Below are positions 25,684 through 36,500 of a DNA stretch of 64,000 bases, in pieces. Each line of letters starts with the position of its first letter. Positions within the stretch are counted from its first letter, which is position 1. The position numbers were made by a program, and so were the translations under genes. Source of the stretch: Stieleria neptunia (GTDB lineage: Bacteria; Planctomycetota; Planctomycetia; Pirellulales; Pirellulaceae); assembly GCF_007754155.1 (NCBI RefSeq), contig NZ_CP037423.1, positions 8,366,938-8,430,937 on the forward strand, written 5' to 3'. The notes below the pieces were generated by a model. The model was not told where the DNA came from. It searched no databases and was given only the letters and a program-made list of their open reading frames with translations.

Positions 25684-27621
25684 ATGGCTCAGGGCGAAAA
25701 AATCATCGGCATTGACCTCGGGACGACCAACAGTGTGGTCGCCATCATGGAAGGCAGCGAGCCGAAAGTCATTCCCAACCCCGAAGGCAACCGGCTGACG
25801 CCCAGTGTGGTCGCGTTCACCGACAAGAAGGAAACGATTGTCGGCGAACCCGCACGACGCCAAGCGGTCACCAACCCCAAACGCACCGTCTATTCGGCCA
25901 AGCGTTTCATGGGTCGACGCCACCACGAAGTCGAGTCGGAAGAGAAGATGGTCCCCTACGGTGTCACCGGGGCCGCCAACGAGTACGTCAAGATCGAGGT
26001 CGGCGACGAGACCTTCACGCCGCAAGAAATCTCGGCCAAAGTGCTTCGCAAGCTGAAGGAATCCGCCGAGTCCTATCTCGGTCACAAGGTCAACAAGGCC
26101 GTGATCACGGTCCCGGCCTACTTCAACGACGCGCAGCGCCAAGCGACCAAGGACGCCGGGCAAATCGCCGGTCTGGAAGTCGCGCGGATCATCAACGAAC
26201 CCACCGCCGCCGCACTCGCCTATGGACTCGACAAAGCCAAGGACGAAAAGATCATCGTCTTTGACCTCGGTGGCGGTACCTTCGACGTTTCCGTGTTGGA
26301 AGTCGCCGACAGCGGTGACGAAGAAAACGAAAGTCGCGTTTTCCAGGTCATCAGCACCCACGGAAACACGCACCTGGGCGGTGACGACTTTGACGAAGCG
26401 TTGATCAACTACGTCGCTGACGAATTCAAGAAAGAAAACGCGATCGACCTGCGCAACGACCCGATGGCGTTGCAGCGTTTGCAGGAAGCGTGTGAAAAGG
26501 CCAAGAAAGAACTGTCGAGCCTTCCCGAGACCGACATCAATCTGCCCTTCATCACGATGGACCAAGCCGGTCCGAAACACCTGACGATGAAGATCACCCG
26601 CAGCAAGTTCGAAGAGCTGATCGATGATCTGGTCGAAAAATGTAAGAAACCCGTCATGGATGCCCTCAAGGACGCCGGGTTCTCACCGAGCGACATCGAC
26701 GAAATCGTCTTGGTCGGTGGTAGCACGCGGGTTCCCAAGGTCCGCGAACTCGTCAAGAAGATCTTCAACAAAGAGCCCCACCAGGGCGTCAACCCGGATG
26801 AAGTCGTCGCCATCGGTGCCGCCATCCAGGGCAGCGTTCTGGCCGGCGACCGGACCGACGTCCTGTTGCTCGACGTGGCGCCGCTGACCTTGGGGATCGA
26901 AACCGAAGGCGGCGTGATGACCCCGCTGGTCGAACGCAACACCACCGTCCCGGTCGAAAAGAAAAACGTCTTCAGCACCGCTGCGGACAATCAAACCGCC
27001 GTGACCGTTCGCGTTTTCCAAGGGGAACGCAAGATGGCCGCCAACAACCGGCTGCTCGGTGAGTTCAACCTCGACGACATCCCGGCCCAACCGCGCGGCG
27101 TGCCGCAGATCGAGGTCAAGTTCGATATCGACCAAAACGGGATCTTGAGCGTTTCGGCGAAGGAGCTGAAGACGGGCAAAGAAGCCAAGGTCGAAATCAA
27201 GGAAGCCGGCGCGCTGAGCGATGACGAGATCGAAAAGATGCGTCGCGATGCCGAGCAGAACGCCGAAGAAGACCGCAAACAGTTCGAATTGGCCGAGGCC
27301 CGCAACAAGGCGAATCAGCAGGTTCACCAGCTCGAAAAAGAGATGTCCGAACATGCCGACAAGCTCTCCGACGATGACAAAGAACCGCTCAACAAAGCGA
27401 TCGAAAAAGTCAAAACGGCGTCGGGCACCGACGATGTGAATGCCATCAAACAGGCGACCGAAGAGTTGGACGCCGCAGCCAAGGCGTTCAGCAAAGTCTT
27501 GTACGAAAAGACCGCCGCAGCCGGTGGCGACGCAGACGCCGCGGCCGCCGGAGCCGCAGCACCCGCGGGCGACTCCGACGACGACGATGCCATCGACGCC
27601 GACTTTGAAGTCAAGAGCTAA
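25684..27621 (+). CDS. dnaK: Chaperone DnaK (Hsp70)
   Basis: A 645-aa Hsp70 of normal length. The ATPase domain has [43 protein letters not shown] and [11 protein letters not shown]; the linker region includes [14 protein letters not shown]; the substrate-binding domain includes [10 protein letters not shown]. The lid helices are Glu/Lys-rich and the tail is an Ala-rich stretch ending [14 protein letters not shown]. DnaK folds nascent and stress-denatured proteins in the cytoplasm with DnaJ and GrpE, which are not in this window. clpB follows on the same strand after a clear terminator, so the two probably form a disaggregase pair with separate promoters. Confidence 0.98.
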   Translation: MAQGEKIIGIDLGTTNSVVAIMEGSEPKVIPNPEGNRLTPSVVAFTDKKETIVGEPARRQAVTNPKRTVYSAKRFMGRRHHEVESEEKMVPYGVTGAANEYVKIEVGDETFTPQEISAKVLRKLKESAESYLGHKVNKAVITVPAYFNDAQRQATKDAGQIAGLEVARIINEPTAAALAYGLDKAKDEKIIVFDLGGGTFDVSVLEVADSGDEENESRVFQVISTHGNTHLGGDDFDEALINYVADEFKKENAIDLRNDPMALQRLQEACEKAKKELSSLPETDINLPFITMDQAGPKHLTMKITRSKFEELIDDLVEKCKKPVMDALKDAGFSPSDIDEIVLVGGSTRVPKVRELVKKIFNKEPHQGVNPDEVVAIGAAIQGSVLAGDRTDVLLLDVAPLTLGIETEGGVMTPLVERNTTVPVEKKNVFSTAADNQTAVTVRVFQGERKMAANNRLLGEFNLDDIPAQPRGVPQIEVKFDIDQNGILSVSAKELKTGKEAKVEIKEAGALSDDEIEKMRRDAEQNAEEDRKQFELAEARNKANQQVHQLEKEMSEHADKLSDDDKEPLNKAIEKVKTASGTDDVNAIKQATEELDAAAKAFSKVLYEKTAAAGGDADAAAAGAAAPAGDSDDDDAIDADFEVKS

Positions 27622-27687
27622 ACGACGACAGGTTGTCTGAACGATCAAACGCCATCGACCGGCACAACACCGGTCGGTGGCGACGAC

Positions 27688-27717
27688 AGACGGGTGTCAT
27701 GTCGCCCGTCTTTTTTT
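27688..27717 (+). terminator. Rho-independent terminator of dnaK
   Basis: AGACGGG and CCCGTCT form a 7-bp stem with a 10-nt loop followed by six further T residues, 67 nt after the dnaK stop. Textbook form. Confidence 0.85.
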
Positions 27718-27752
27718 GCGCACCGACCGAACCCCATCACCACCAACAAGTA

Positions 27753-27795
27753 GGGCATGCTGTGCATGCCAACCGCAGGGCATGCTGTGCATGCC
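27753..27795. repeat. Two copies of palindrome GGGCATGCTGTGCATGCC
   Basis: Copies lie at 27753-27770 and 27778-27795 in the dnaK-clpB spacer. Inverted copies occur at 30914-30931 and 38315-38332. The core GGCATGC-TGT-GCATGCC is a near-perfect palindrome. The rest of the 375-bp spacer shows no gene. Confidence 0.8.
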
Positions 27796-27996
27796 GGGGG
27801 CCGTCAGGCACAGCCTGACCGACGCCCACTGAGTCAATGGTGAGCCGCTGGCCGTAAGGCCTCGGGCGGGCGCCAGGATGCCCGGCCGCTTACGCGCCCG
27901 CGGCTCACTCAATCGACAGGCCGCTTGCGCCGTTCCGCTCACTCATTCGATGCCAAGCCAGCCTACCCACCAGTCAACCACGCAGGAGCACTCGCG

Positions 27997-30642
27997 ATGA
28001 CCTTCCGATTCGACAAACTGACCACCAAAGCCCAGGGCTTGATCGCCGAAGCACAGGGGCGTGCGACATCGGCCGGCAATCCCGAAATCACCTCCCTGCA
28101 CCTGCTCTCGGCCATGCTCGACGAAAGCGGCGGCATCACCGGCGCGCTGCTGTCCAAGATGAACGCCGATGCAAATCAATTGCGAGAATTGACCACCAGC
28201 GAGTTCGACAAGTTGCCCAAGGTCACCGGCGGCCGACAACCGAGCATTGCTGCTGAACTGCAATCGGCCCTCAACGAAGCCGCCACCAGTGCACAATCGC
28301 TGAAAGACGAATTTGTCAGCACCGAGCATCTGCTGCTGGGGATCGCCAAAGCCAAAACGAAAGCCCAGAGCCTGCTTTCGCTGTGCGGCGTCAACGCCGA
28401 CGACGTTTTGAAAGCGGCCAGCGAAATCCGGGGCAGCGCACGCGTGACCGACCAGAACGCCGAAGACACCTATCAGGCGCTCGAAAAATACGGCGTCGAC
28501 CTGACCCAACTCGCCGCCGCCGGGAAACTCGATCCGGTCATCGGCCGGGACAATGAGATTCGCCGGGTGATCCAAGTGCTGTCGCGACGCACAAAAAACA
28601 ATCCCGTCTTGATCGGTCAACCCGGCGTGGGAAAAACTGCGATCGCCGAAGGCTTGGCCCTGCGGATTTTCGAAGCCGACGTTCCGACAAGTTTGAAAAA
28701 CAAAAAAGTCATCGCGCTGGACATGGGAGCCCTGGTCGCGGGGGCAAAATTCCGCGGCGATTTCGAAGAACGCCTCAAAGCCGTGCTGCGTGAAGTCAAG
28801 GATTCCGACGGACGCGTGATCCTGTTTATCGACGAACTTCACCTGGTCGTCGGTGCGGGCAAGGCGGAAGGTTCACCCGACGCGGCCAACTTGTTGAAAC
28901 CCGAACTCGCCCGCGGCGCACTCCGCTGTGTCGGTGCGACGACGCTGGATGAGTACCGGCAACACATTGAAAAAGACGCCGCACTGGAACGGCGGTTCCA
29001 ACCGGTTTACGTCGAAGAGCCATCGGTCGAAGACTCCATCGCCATTCTCCGCGGGCTGAAGTCGCGCTACGAATCCCACCACGGCGTGCGGATCACCGAC
29101 AGCGCCCTGGTGGCCGCCGCGACGCTGGCCGATCGCTACATCGCCGATCGCTTTTTGCCGGACAAGGCGATCGACCTGGTCGATGAAGCGACCAGCCGAT
29201 TGGCGATGGAAAAAGAAAGCGTTCCCGAACCCATCGACCGCATCCAACGCCGGTTGCGCCAACTGGAACTCGCCCAGCGACAGCTTCAAGACGAAGACGC
29301 CGGCGACACATCGATCTTGGCTCGCCGCGAAGAGATTCAATCCGAAATGGAATCGCTCGGCAAAGAACTCGCCGACCTGAGGGAACAATGGGAAAGCGAA
29401 AAGATCGGGCTTGAGGGCGTGCAGTCGATTCGCCAGGAAGCCGAAACGCTGGCGCACCGATTCGCAACCCTCGACGCCGAAGCCAAGCAGACTCAGCTGC
29501 GCGGCGAGAACCCCGAGGACTTGTATCGCGAGATGTTGGAAGTCCAATCGCGCCAGGCGGAACTCGAATCGAAACTGGAAGAAATCGAAAAACGCGATCA
29601 AGGCTCATCCGCCGAAGCAGCGTCCGACGAACCCGAGCGGCGGTTGCTGCGTCGCGAAGTGACGGCGGAGGAAATCGCCGAAGTGGTGTCGGCCTGGACC
29701 GGTGTCCCGGTGAGCCGAATGATGGAAACCGAGCGGGCCAAATTGCTGGTCATGGAAGAGCGGTTGCACACCCGTGTGATCGGTCAAGACGAAGCCGTTC
29801 GCGCCGTCTCCGATGCGGTCCGTCGCAGCCGCAGCGGGTTGGCCGACCCGAACCGACCGATCGGATCCTTCTTGTTCCTCGGACCGACCGGTGTCGGCAA
29901 GACGGAACTGTGCAAGGCGCTCGCCGAAATCATGTTCGACGACGAGAACGCGATGGTGCGGATCGACATGTCCGAGTTCATGGAACGACATAGCGTCGCG
30001 CGGATGATCGGTGCACCTCCCGGATACGTCGGTTACGAAGAAGGCGGAAAGCTGACCGAAGCCGTGCGTCGACGTCCCTACACCGTGATCCTGCTCGATG
30101 AAATCGAAAAGGCACACCCGGACGTGTTCAACATCTTGCTGCAAGTGTTGGACGACGGCCGATTGACCGATGGCCACGGACGCACCGTGAACTTCACCAA
30201 CGCGGTGATCGTCATGACCAGCAACGCGGGAAGCCAAGAGATCCAGCAGATCGCGGCCGACGGAGGAGACGAAGAAGAGATGCGGGAGGCCGTTGAACAG
30301 GCACTCCGCACGCGGTTCTTGCCCGAGTTCCTCAACCGCATCGACGACACCGTCATTTTCCGTCCGTTGAACCAGGCCCAGATCCGTCAGATCGTCAAAC
30401 TGCAACTCGAACATCTCGGACGCCGTTTGCAGGACAACGGGCTCACGCTGGAAGTGACCGATGCGGCAATTGATGAGATCGCCAAGACCGGATACGACCC
30501 GACCTACGGTGCACGCCCGCTGAAACGCGTGATCCAGCGCGAGGTCCAGAATGAACTGGCGACCGCGCTGCTGAAAAGCGAATTCGCCGAAGGCAGCACC
30601 GTCACGGTCGACCACGACGGAATGAACTACGTGTTCCGGTAA
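27997..30642 (+). CDS. clpB: ATP-dependent chaperone ClpB (disaggregase)
   Basis: An 881-aa Hsp100. Start ATG 27997 has AGGAG about 10 nt upstream; the frame extends further without homology. Clp N-domain (about 1-145: [20 protein letters not shown]); NBD1 with Walker [10 protein letters not shown] and Walker [10 protein letters not shown]; a coiled-coil middle domain (about 400-530) that marks ClpB rather than ClpA/C; NBD2 with Walker [10 protein letters not shown] and [11 protein letters not shown]-terminal D2-small domain with [15 protein letters not shown]. It resolubilises aggregates in the cytoplasm together with DnaK. Confidence 0.97.
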   Translation: MTFRFDKLTTKAQGLIAEAQGRATSAGNPEITSLHLLSAMLDESGGITGALLSKMNADANQLRELTTSEFDKLPKVTGGRQPSIAAELQSALNEAATSAQSLKDEFVSTEHLLLGIAKAKTKAQSLLSLCGVNADDVLKAASEIRGSARVTDQNAEDTYQALEKYGVDLTQLAAAGKLDPVIGRDNEIRRVIQVLSRRTKNNPVLIGQPGVGKTAIAEGLALRIFEADVPTSLKNKKVIALDMGALVAGAKFRGDFEERLKAVLREVKDSDGRVILFIDELHLVVGAGKAEGSPDAANLLKPELARGALRCVGATTLDEYRQHIEKDAALERRFQPVYVEEPSVEDSIAILRGLKSRYESHHGVRITDSALVAAATLADRYIADRFLPDKAIDLVDEATSRLAMEKESVPEPIDRIQRRLRQLELAQRQLQDEDAGDTSILARREEIQSEMESLGKELADLREQWESEKIGLEGVQSIRQEAETLAHRFATLDAEAKQTQLRGENPEDLYREMLEVQSRQAELESKLEEIEKRDQGSSAEAASDEPERRLLRREVTAEEIAEVVSAWTGVPVSRMMETERAKLLVMEERLHTRVIGQDEAVRAVSDAVRRSRSGLADPNRPIGSFLFLGPTGVGKTELCKALAEIMFDDENAMVRIDMSEFMERHSVARMIGAPPGYVGYEEGGKLTEAVRRRPYTVILLDEIEKAHPDVFNILLQVLDDGRLTDGHGRTVNFTNAVIVMTSNAGSQEIQQIAADGGDEEEMREAVEQALRTRFLPEFLNRIDDTVIFRPLNQAQIRQIVKLQLEHLGRRLQDNGLTLEVTDAAIDEIAKTGYDPTYGARPLKRVIQREVQNELATALLKSEFAEGSTVTVDHDGMNYVFR

Positions 30643-30656
30643 GGCTCGGCTCAAGA

Positions 30657-30931
30657 GACCGTCCAGCTTAGGGCTAGCGCGAAACGCGACAAATCTGAAT
30701 GATCTGACCGAATGGGTGAGAGGTGGTCTGCGGAGGGGTGTACGACGTCCTTTCTAGGTCGTCGAGCAGAGCCCCACGGGCGACGGCCCGGAAGGGCCAT
30801 CGTACATCAGAAAAACGATCGCCTTAAGCTGGACGGTCTCTTCAGCCGCTCTGGTTCGCCGCAGAGCAGCGACCGGGGATGCCCCTCAAGGCTCATGTCG
30901 GAAAAGGCCCGTTGGCATGCACAGCATGCCC
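30657..30931. repeat. Repeat-rich gap after clpB (inverted copy of the 19960-20125 segment)
   Basis: Within 30643-30956, the stretch 30733-30890 is an inverted, diverged copy of 19960-20125: GGTGTACGACGTCCTTTCTA, GGCGACGGCCCGGAAGGGCC, and CGATCGCCTTAAGCTGGACG. A separate AAGAGACCGTCCAGCTTA lies at about 30651-30668, and a GGCATGC-type palindrome at 30914-30931. No gene was seen; the open frame across it is repeat-derived. Confidence 0.75.
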
Positions 30932-30956
30932 TACCCTACTGCCGCGACAAGTCAAC

Positions 30957-32531
30957 CTACAGATCCGCCGTCGTCCACGCTCCATCGATGCGGCGTGGGG
31001 TTTGGCCGGTCGGGTTTTTATCGCCCAACAACGCCGGCAACCGTTCGGCGCGGACGTTGTCAAAGCTGGTCAGTTTCGCGAACCGCAGCAGCGATCCGGG
31101 GATACCGACGGCGGTGAAACCCGGGTGCCCGGTCGCCGGGTAGGGACCGCCGTGATTCATCGCGGCCGAGACGGCGACTCCGGTCGGCATCTTGTCGTTC
31201 AGCATTCGTCCGACCTTAGGCGTCAATTCGAACGCCACTTGATCGTACGACGCATCGTCGCTGCCGGCCGGATCGCTGTAGACGCAACCGGTCAAGTTGC
31301 CTTCCAGACTGGCGATCACGTTGCAGAGTTCTGCCAGGTCTTCGGCGACCACGACCAACGACGCATTGCCGAACGCTTCGGTCTGGAACCCTTCGGGGTC
31401 GGCCAAGAACTGTTTCCCGGTCGCCGTCATCAACGTGTTGGCCAGCGCACATCGGCCGGCTTCGACTTCGCCACCGCCGACCAACAGTTCGGCGCCGAAA
31501 CCGCAAAGCGTCTCGATACTTTGTTTCAAGCTTCCGGCAACGGCGGGCGACAACAGGGTTCCCGCGGGCGAGCCGGCAAAACGTTCTTTGACTGTGGCGA
31601 TGAACTTGTCGGTTCCCTCGCCGGCGATCGCCAGGACCACGCCGGGGTTGGTGCAGAATTGTCCGCTGCCCATCAACGCGCTGCCGCAAAACTCATCGAC
31701 GATCTCATCGCCGCGCGCCGCCAAGGCGCCCGGCAGCAACACGACCGGGTTGACGCTGGAAAGTTCCAAATAGATCGGTTTGCCGGCCGCGTCGGCAGCC
31801 GCCTTGAGTTTTAATCCCGCCGATCGGCTGCCGGTGTACCCGGTCGCACCGACACGTGGATCGGCGACCAAGCGTTCGCCGTCGGCATGTCCGGTGCGAT
31901 AGATCAACTGCACGATTGCAGCGGGCATGCCGGTTTCTTTCGCGGCTTCCAATGCCAGTTCCGCAAACAGACGCGTCGTTTCGGGGTGGGAACTGTTGGC
32001 TTTGCCGATCACGGGATTACCAGCCGCAATCGCCGCGGCAAAGTCTCCGCCGGAAACCGACCCAAAGGCAAACGGGAAATTATTGGGACCGAACACACAA
32101 ACCGGTCCGAGCGGCTCGTAGCAAGAACGAATCCCGGCGGCGGTGTCGATCGTCGCCAGCGCCCAATCGCCCGATCGGCAGGATTCGGCGGCGGAGCGGA
32201 GTTGGCCACTGGTTCGTGGCAACTCTCCGTCGGCAAGCCGCGGAGACTTGGCCAAACCCGTTTCCGCATGGGCCGCTTCAACGAGCGGCTCTTTGGCGGC
32301 ATCGATCTTGTCGGCATACAAATCCAAAAACTCCGCGATCTTCGCCGCGGGAAGCTTTCGCATTTCGCGAGCCGCCTCCGCGGCGGCATCGAGCGCCGCA
32401 TCACAATCAGCCCATGAGCTGATCGGAAATTCGGCAGGCAGCTTTTCGTTGGTGTTCGGGTTGGTGGCTTGGAAGGTGCCGACCGAATCGGCGTCGCGCC
32501 ACGTTCCGGCGAGGAGTACTTTTGCGGTCAT
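30957..32531 (-). CDS. Alpha-ketoglutarate semialdehyde (2,5-dioxovalerate) dehydrogenase, ALDH family
   Basis: A 524-aa NAD(P)+-dependent aldehyde dehydrogenase. Start ATG 32531. Cofactor-binding GPNNFPFAFGSVSGGDFA, oxyanion Asn in this motif, general base Glu in YLELSSVNPVV, nucleophile Cys in GSGQFCTNPGVV. These motif variants (GSGQFCTNPG, TGSRSAGLKL) are those of KGSADH, which oxidises 2,5-dioxopentanoate to 2-oxoglutarate. The gene lies 127 bp downstream of a KdaD-like dehydratase on the same strand, which makes the aldehyde from 2-keto-3-deoxypentonate. Together they complete a Weimberg-type pentose or uronate route. Confidence 0.88.
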   Translation of the reverse strand: MTAKVLLAGTWRDADSVGTFQATNPNTNEKLPAEFPISSWADCDAALDAAAEAAREMRKLPAAKIAEFLDLYADKIDAAKEPLVEAAHAETGLAKSPRLADGELPRTSGQLRSAAESCRSGDWALATIDTAAGIRSCYEPLGPVCVFGPNNFPFAFGSVSGGDFAAAIAAGNPVIGKANSSHPETTRLFAELALEAAKETGMPAAIVQLIYRTGHADGERLVADPRVGATGYTGSRSAGLKLKAAADAAGKPIYLELSSVNPVVLLPGALAARGDEIVDEFCGSALMGSGQFCTNPGVVLAIAGEGTDKFIATVKERFAGSPAGTLLSPAVAGSLKQSIETLCGFGAELLVGGGEVEAGRCALANTLMTATGKQFLADPEGFQTEAFGNASLVVVAEDLAELCNVIASLEGNLTGCVYSDPAGSDDASYDQVAFELTPKVGRMLNDKMPTGVAVSAAMNHGGPYPATGHPGFTAVGIPGSLLRFAKLTSFDNVRAERLPALLGDKNPTGQTPRRIDGAWTTADL

Positions 32532-32658
32532 GATGATATTGGGTGTTGAGTTTCGAATTGAAGAAGATATCAGGCGTTGGGCGCCTGCCAACGGTCAGGA
32601 AAACGATCTCAGCTCTTAAGAGTGGGATGACGAGCCAGGAAGCCTATCCCACGTTTGC

Positions 32659-33513
32659 TTAGCCCTGGATGATCGGATTGCTGAGTGTTCCGACGCCATC
32701 GATGGTGATATTGACGACGTCGCCGGGCAACAGTGTGAAATCGCTGGTGGGGACAATCCCCGTCCCCGTCATCAGAAACGCACCGGCGGGAAACGAATTG
32801 TCTTTGGCGAGCCAGCCCACCAAGTTCTCAAAGCTTCGCGCCATCTGGCCGCCGCTGGTTTGTTGATCAAAAACGGTCTGGCCGTCACGGACAATCTGCA
32901 GGTCCACGCCGATCGAGTCGGCCGGCGGCAAGACGTCGAACAAGGTGATCCAGGGTCCCAGCCCGGCACACTGGTCATAACACTTCGCTTGCGGCAGGTA
33001 GAGCGGGTTTTCGCCCTCGATGTCTCGCGAACTCATGTCATTGCCAACGGTCAGTCCCACGATCCGCATCTGGGGGCTGATCACCAGCGTGATTTCGGGT
33101 TCGGGCACGTTCCAACTGGCATCGGATCGAATCCGCAGCGGTTGCCCGTAACCGGACACGCGATGGGGAGTCGCCTTGAAAAACAATTCGGGGCGATCGG
33201 CGTTATAGACACGGTCGTAGCACGACGCAGCGGCTTCGGACTCCTCCATCCGAGCGGTTTGCGAACGTTTGTAGGTGACGCCGGCCGCCCAGACTTCCTG
33301 GTGGTCCATCGGCGGCAACCAGCGCAGCTGATCATCGATTTCGATCGCAGACTCGGTTTGCAGCGACTCGGCAGCGGCAATCGGCGTGGAATGGGCGATC
33401 AGATCCGAGAGCGTGGCGATTTCATCGGTCATCACCAACGGAAATAATTCGTTTTCGCGGACCAGTCCGACGCGAATCGTGTCGGACGCATCAAAGAATT
33501 TTGCTACTTTCAT
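32659..33513 (-). CDS. Fumarylacetoacetase-fold hydratase, probable 2-keto-3-deoxy-arabinonate/xylonate dehydratase
   Basis: A 284-aa FAH-family enzyme. Motifs: AAGVTYKRSQTARMEE (lid), PELFFKATPHRVSGYG, metal ligands in WNVPEPEITLV and the Asp/Glu in NDMSSRDIEGENPLYLPQAK, then GTGIVP. The NDMSSRDIEGENPLYLPQAK pattern is characteristic of KDA/KDX dehydratase-like members rather than fumarylacetoacetase. The enzyme would yield 2,5-dioxopentanoate for the adjacent dehydrogenase. Annotation by family and context; the exact sugar acid is not determinable. Only 33 bp separates it from the divergent lipoprotein gene at 33547. Confidence 0.82.
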   Translation of the reverse strand: MKVAKFFDASDTIRVGLVRENELFPLVMTDEIATLSDLIAHSTPIAAAESLQTESAIEIDDQLRWLPPMDHQEVWAAGVTYKRSQTARMEESEAAASCYDRVYNADRPELFFKATPHRVSGYGQPLRIRSDASWNVPEPEITLVISPQMRIVGLTVGNDMSSRDIEGENPLYLPQAKCYDQCAGLGPWITLFDVLPPADSIGVDLQIVRDGQTVFDQQTSGGQMARSFENLVGWLAKDNSFPAGAFLMTGTGIVPTSDFTLLPGDVVNITIDGVGTLSNPIIQG

Positions 33514-33546
33514 ATATCAAACCTTTTGAATGAATGGTCCCAACGG

Positions 33547-36500
33547 ATGGCATACATCGTGAACGCACCCCAGACCAACCGCCCGAACCTGCACCGGCGG
33601 TTGACCATCGCCTTCGCCGCGGTCGCAACATCCATCACGATGACGTTTTCCGGTTGCAGCTGCACTCGAGACCCGGGCGGAAACGGAAACGGTACCACGC
33701 CGCCGCTCAACGGTGAATCGGAGGCGAACCTGGTAAAAATTAATCAGGCGCTCGCGGCGACGGAAAACATGGAACCCGAGCAGGCCGAAACGCTGTGGGC
33801 CGGGCTACGAAAACAGTTTTCCGACGACCCCTCGGTGGCGCTCAACCGGGCGCTCAATTCCGTGCTGGCGGTGGACATGCTGACGGCCGCGGCGACCGAC
33901 TCGGTCAAGTCCGGCGAAGAAAAACAAGCGGCACGCGCGCGGCTTCCCGACGCCATCGAAACCGCCCGAACGGCGATCGAAGATTATCAGCAGAACTCCG
34001 GCGATGAAGTCACCAAACAATGGCTGAACAGCCGCATCGACGCGCACGAGGCGGCGCTGCTGGGGGCGACGATCGGCAAGTCGCTGCGCCGGGATCTGTT
34101 CACGCGTCTGACCGCAGCCATCGACGGCCCGATGGGCGACGACCCCAGGGCCGTCATCTTGGGCGGACCGCTGATCGACCTGCTGGAAAAAATGTCCGAC
34201 CCCGTCGATGGGCTGCCGGACTCCGTCCTGAAACCGGCCGCCAAATCGCTGCGACGACTTTCCGACGAAAACGAAGACAACCTGTTCCTGGCGCTGCGGG
34301 CACTGCGTCTGGCGATCGACAACCAAGACCCGTCGGCGGCCGAACTGGTCGACCGCACCTGGCGTTTGGCCCAAGCCGTCGAGCCGACCTTGGCCGCCTA
34401 CACCAAACCGATCGGACTGTCGCCCGAAGACCTGGTCAATCGAATCAAAGAAGCGATCGAGGACGGAGACTGGGGTAAAGCCGACCAGTCATCGGTGTTG
34501 TGGTCGAACGTTTTGAATCCCTTAGAAATCGTCCGCACCGATCGGCGACGGACTTCGCCGCACCCGTTGGACCGATTGAATTTCAACACCGTCCGGGAAC
34601 TGAGTTCCGAAATCGCCAGCGCCAAACCGATCGCCAGCGACGAAACGGGAATCGCATTCGACGTCTCCGCCGCCGGCGACGCGGCACTGGTGCTGCCAGT
34701 CGATGCCGACCTGGATTTCACCATCGATCTGGCCAGCGTCTCGGGTGACGGAAAACTGAACTTGCTGAAGCAACAAGGCGACGCCTGGGATACGATCGCC
34801 GAACTCGATCTCGGCGTGGTTCCGAGCGGTTTGGTGGCCGCGGATCTATTCATGGTCGACAGCAGTGATTCCGATCGCATCAAACGTAGCGAACCAGTTG
34901 CCGGGGAAGACACCCAGCGCGACTATTCGACCAAAGCTCGCCATGACACGCTGCCCACCTTGGTCGCATACGGCCCCTTCGGCTTGCGACTGATCCAGAT
35001 CGACATGCGACGTGACACCCCCGCCGACAAGCGATTGACGTTGGTGGAAAAGACGACGGGGCTCGAGGACTTGCCGGCAATTTCCGCGGTGACGACCGGC
35101 GACCTGGAAGGGGACGGCGATCTGGATTTGATCGTCGCGCCCTCCGACGGCCAGATCCGCGTGTGGATCAATCGCGGTAATCGCACGTTTTTCGAAGCAC
35201 CGATCGGAACCAGCACCGTGGACGACGGAGATCCGATCGCCGACATGACGATTGCCGACCTGGATCGTGACATCGACTTGGACGTCCTGGCCATCCATCG
35301 GTCCGGGCGTGTCAGCATGCTGGAAAACTTGTTGCACCTGCAATTCCGTTTCCGAAACTTGGACGCCGTGCCACCGCTGCCGGTTTCCGAAAACGATCCA
35401 GCGCTGACCATCACGGTCGAAGACGTCGACGCCAATGTCGGCTGGGATGTCGTCGCAACGTCCAGCCAACAGTCGACGGTCGCCTTCGGAAACTCATCCG
35501 ACATCGGGGTCTGGACCGTCGACCGTGTGGAAACGGCCAAGGGGTTTGCATCACCGCCGGTCCTGGCTGACTTTGACAACGATTCCTATCTCGAGCTGAT
35601 CGGCCCGGTGTCGTCACCCACGACAGCCCAAACGCTGAAACTGGGCCCGTGGGGGATCAATGTCATCGAATCGGACACCGACCTGCCCGAAGATCTGACG
35701 GGCGCCGCCGCGGCCGACGTCAACGGCGATGGCCGCATCGACCTCGTGTCGACCAACGCCGACGGCATCCAAGTCGGGGTCAACCAGCCCGCCGCAGACG
35801 CGCACCAGATTTCCGTTCGCTTCAAAGGCATCGCCGACAACGCGGCGGCGAGCGGACGGGTGAACCACTACGCGATCGGATCGGTCCTGGAGCTGCGATT
35901 CGGGCCACATTATCGTAGCCGGATCGTGCGCGGGCCGGCGACGCATTTCGGCATGGATGGATTCGATTCGGCCGACACGATCCGCGTCATCATGCCCAAC
36001 GGATTGACGCAAACGATCCGCAGCCCCGAGGTTGACTCGATCATCGAAGAAGAGCAAACGCTCAAAGGTTCCTGTCCGTACCTTTACAGCTGGGACGGGG
36101 AACGGTTTGCCTTCGTCACCGATTGTTTGTGGGCGGCCCCGTTGGGTTTGCAAGTCGCCGCCGGCGTCGTTCAACCGGATCGGCCGTGGGAGTATTTGAA
36201 GATCGACGGCGACAAGGTGCGTCCAAACGATGACGGCGAATACGAATTTCGATTGACCGAAGAGTTGTGGGAAGTCGCTTACGTCGACAAGATTGAATTG
36301 ACCGCCGTCGACCATCCCGCCGACGTCGCGATTTACTCCAATGAAAAAGTCGGCCCCCCCAGCGTCGCGACACCCACCATTTATTCGTTTGACGAAAACG
36401 AATTGCATCCGGTCACTGCCGCCTCGGATACCCGCGCAAACGACGTGACTGAATTATTAACCACGGCGGATGAACGCTACGTCCAAGGCTTCGATCGGCG

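Noticed and set aside
30712..31143. 143-codon frame after clpB
   Set aside because: Made of palindromic repeat sequence and the antisense end of the aldehyde dehydrogenase.
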